A stretch of 64,000 nucleotides of DNA from Afipia sp. OHSU_II-C1 (GTDB lineage Bacteria > Pseudomonadota > Alphaproteobacteria > Rhizobiales > Xanthobacteraceae): positions 248,001 through 312,000 of the forward strand of contig NZ_APJI01000010.1 of NCBI RefSeq assembly GCF_000497575.1. Reading direction: 5' to 3'. The notes beneath the pieces are model-generated. The model had not been told where the DNA came from. It saw only the letters and a list, made by a program, of their open reading frames with translations, and did no database searches. Positions 63,515-64,000 of the stretch are shown piece after piece. Made by a program: the position numbers and the translations under genes. Each line of letters opens with the position of its first letter. The first letter of the stretch is position 1.

Positions 63515-64000
63515 CTATTTCTTCTTGCCGATCCCCGGAAATCCGCCGAGGCCTGGCAGTGTCGGTTTTCCAAGACCCGGCAGGCCAGATCCTGGAAGAT
63601 TTGGAAAATCTTTCGGCAGCGTCGGTGCGCCTTGCGGAATTCCTCCGGGCATCTTCGCTGCCAATTCCTTCATCGCGTCGGCTGACGGCATGCCGCCTCC
63701 GCCGAAGCCCATCGCCTGCGCCATGCCCGCGAGCGGGCCGCGCTTGCCCTGACCCATGGCCTTCATCATGTCGGCCATGTTCCGGTGCATCTTGAGCAGC
63801 TTGTTGACTTCCTCGACCTTGAGGCCCGCGCCGGCGGCAATGCGCTTCTTGCGGCTGGCCTTGAGGATGTCGGGATTTTTGCGCTCCTCGCGCGTCATGG
63901 AGTCGATCACCGCCATCTGGCGCTTCACGACCTTGTCGTCGAGGTTCGCGGCCGCGATCTGGTTCTTCATCTTGGCGATGCCGGGCATCATGCCCATCAG
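63515..64000 (-). CDS. ffh: Signal recognition particle protein Ffh, C-terminal part (partial)
   Basis: Only the C-terminal 160 or so codons are inside the window; the gene continues past the right edge. The visible part is the methionine-rich M domain that binds 4.5S RNA and signal sequences (GMMPGIAKMKNQIAA, MADMMKAMGQGKRG), including RKKRIAAGAG of the RNA-binding helix, and ends in a Pro/Gly-rich tail (LPGLGKPTLPGLGGFPGIGKKK). It is the first gene of the group leading to rplS. Confidence 0.95.
   Translation of the reverse strand: MMGMMPGIAKMKNQIAAANLDDKVVKRQMAVIDSMTREERKNPDILKASRKKRIAAGAGLKVEEVNKLLKMHRNMADMMKAMGQGKRGPLAGMAQAMGFGGGGMPSADAMKELAAKMPGGIPQGAPTLPKDFPNLPGSGLPGLGKPTLPGLGGFPGIGKKK

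Overview
The window is GC-rich chromosomal DNA from an alphaproteobacterium, most likely of the Bradyrhizobium/Afipia/Rhodopseudomonas group (Nitrobacteraceae). This is inferred from the gene complement (IalB and DUF3551 proteins, a sdhCDAB operon, dispersed leuC/leuD/leuB with asd) and from the REP-like palindromes between genes. I found no tRNA, rRNA, CRISPR array, prophage or complete insertion sequence. Genes are dense, and most very long overlapping reading frames are antisense shadows of real genes.

Region 1 to 16 kb holds folD, an M20 peptidase, ppa and a GNAT enzyme. A tightly overlapped four-gene unit follows (alpha/beta hydrolase, DUF2269, SDR-DoxX fusion, DCC thiol oxidoreductase). 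Next come a flavin amine oxidase, typA, a Crp/Fnr regulator diverging from a single-domain response regulator, an orphan TAXI-type solute-binding protein, phhB, a DUF1232 protein, a quinone oxidoreductase and an IalB-like protein.

Region 16 to 32 kb holds rlmN, a thiol isomerase, a variant PAP2 phosphatase, argG, an alkaline phosphatase, an OmpA-like protein with a very long Pro/Ala region, a flavin-binding protein coupled to a newly recognised 70-residue Pro-rich gene, MAPEG, a cyclase/cytochrome c/FkbM cluster, the ohrR-ohr peroxide module with two visible operators, and a Tat-exported hydrolase.

Region 32 to 49 kb holds sdhCDAB, a TSUP transporter, a matB-GNAT pair, an SDR, a GIY-YIG gene bracketed by inverted repeats, a fasciclin protein, a cytochrome b plus molybdopterin oxidoreductase pair, an RND efflux adaptor and pump, and an MFS transporter.

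Region 49 to 64 kb is mostly housekeeping: leuB, asd, a beta carbonic anhydrase, a CitE-like lyase, leuD, a zinc peptidase, leuC, and the canonical ffh-rpsP-rimM-trmD-rplS cluster running off the right edge. Mixed in are two membrane-anchored paralogues with identical four-cysteine spacing, several small secreted low-complexity proteins (His-rich and Tyr-rich), and two MITE-like inverted repeats inside the rpsP-rimM gap. No single large novel system stands out. The best candidates for something undescribed are the four-cysteine paralogue pair, the hydrolase-DUF2269-SDR/DoxX-DCC unit, and the repeat elements at rimM and around the GIY-YIG gene.
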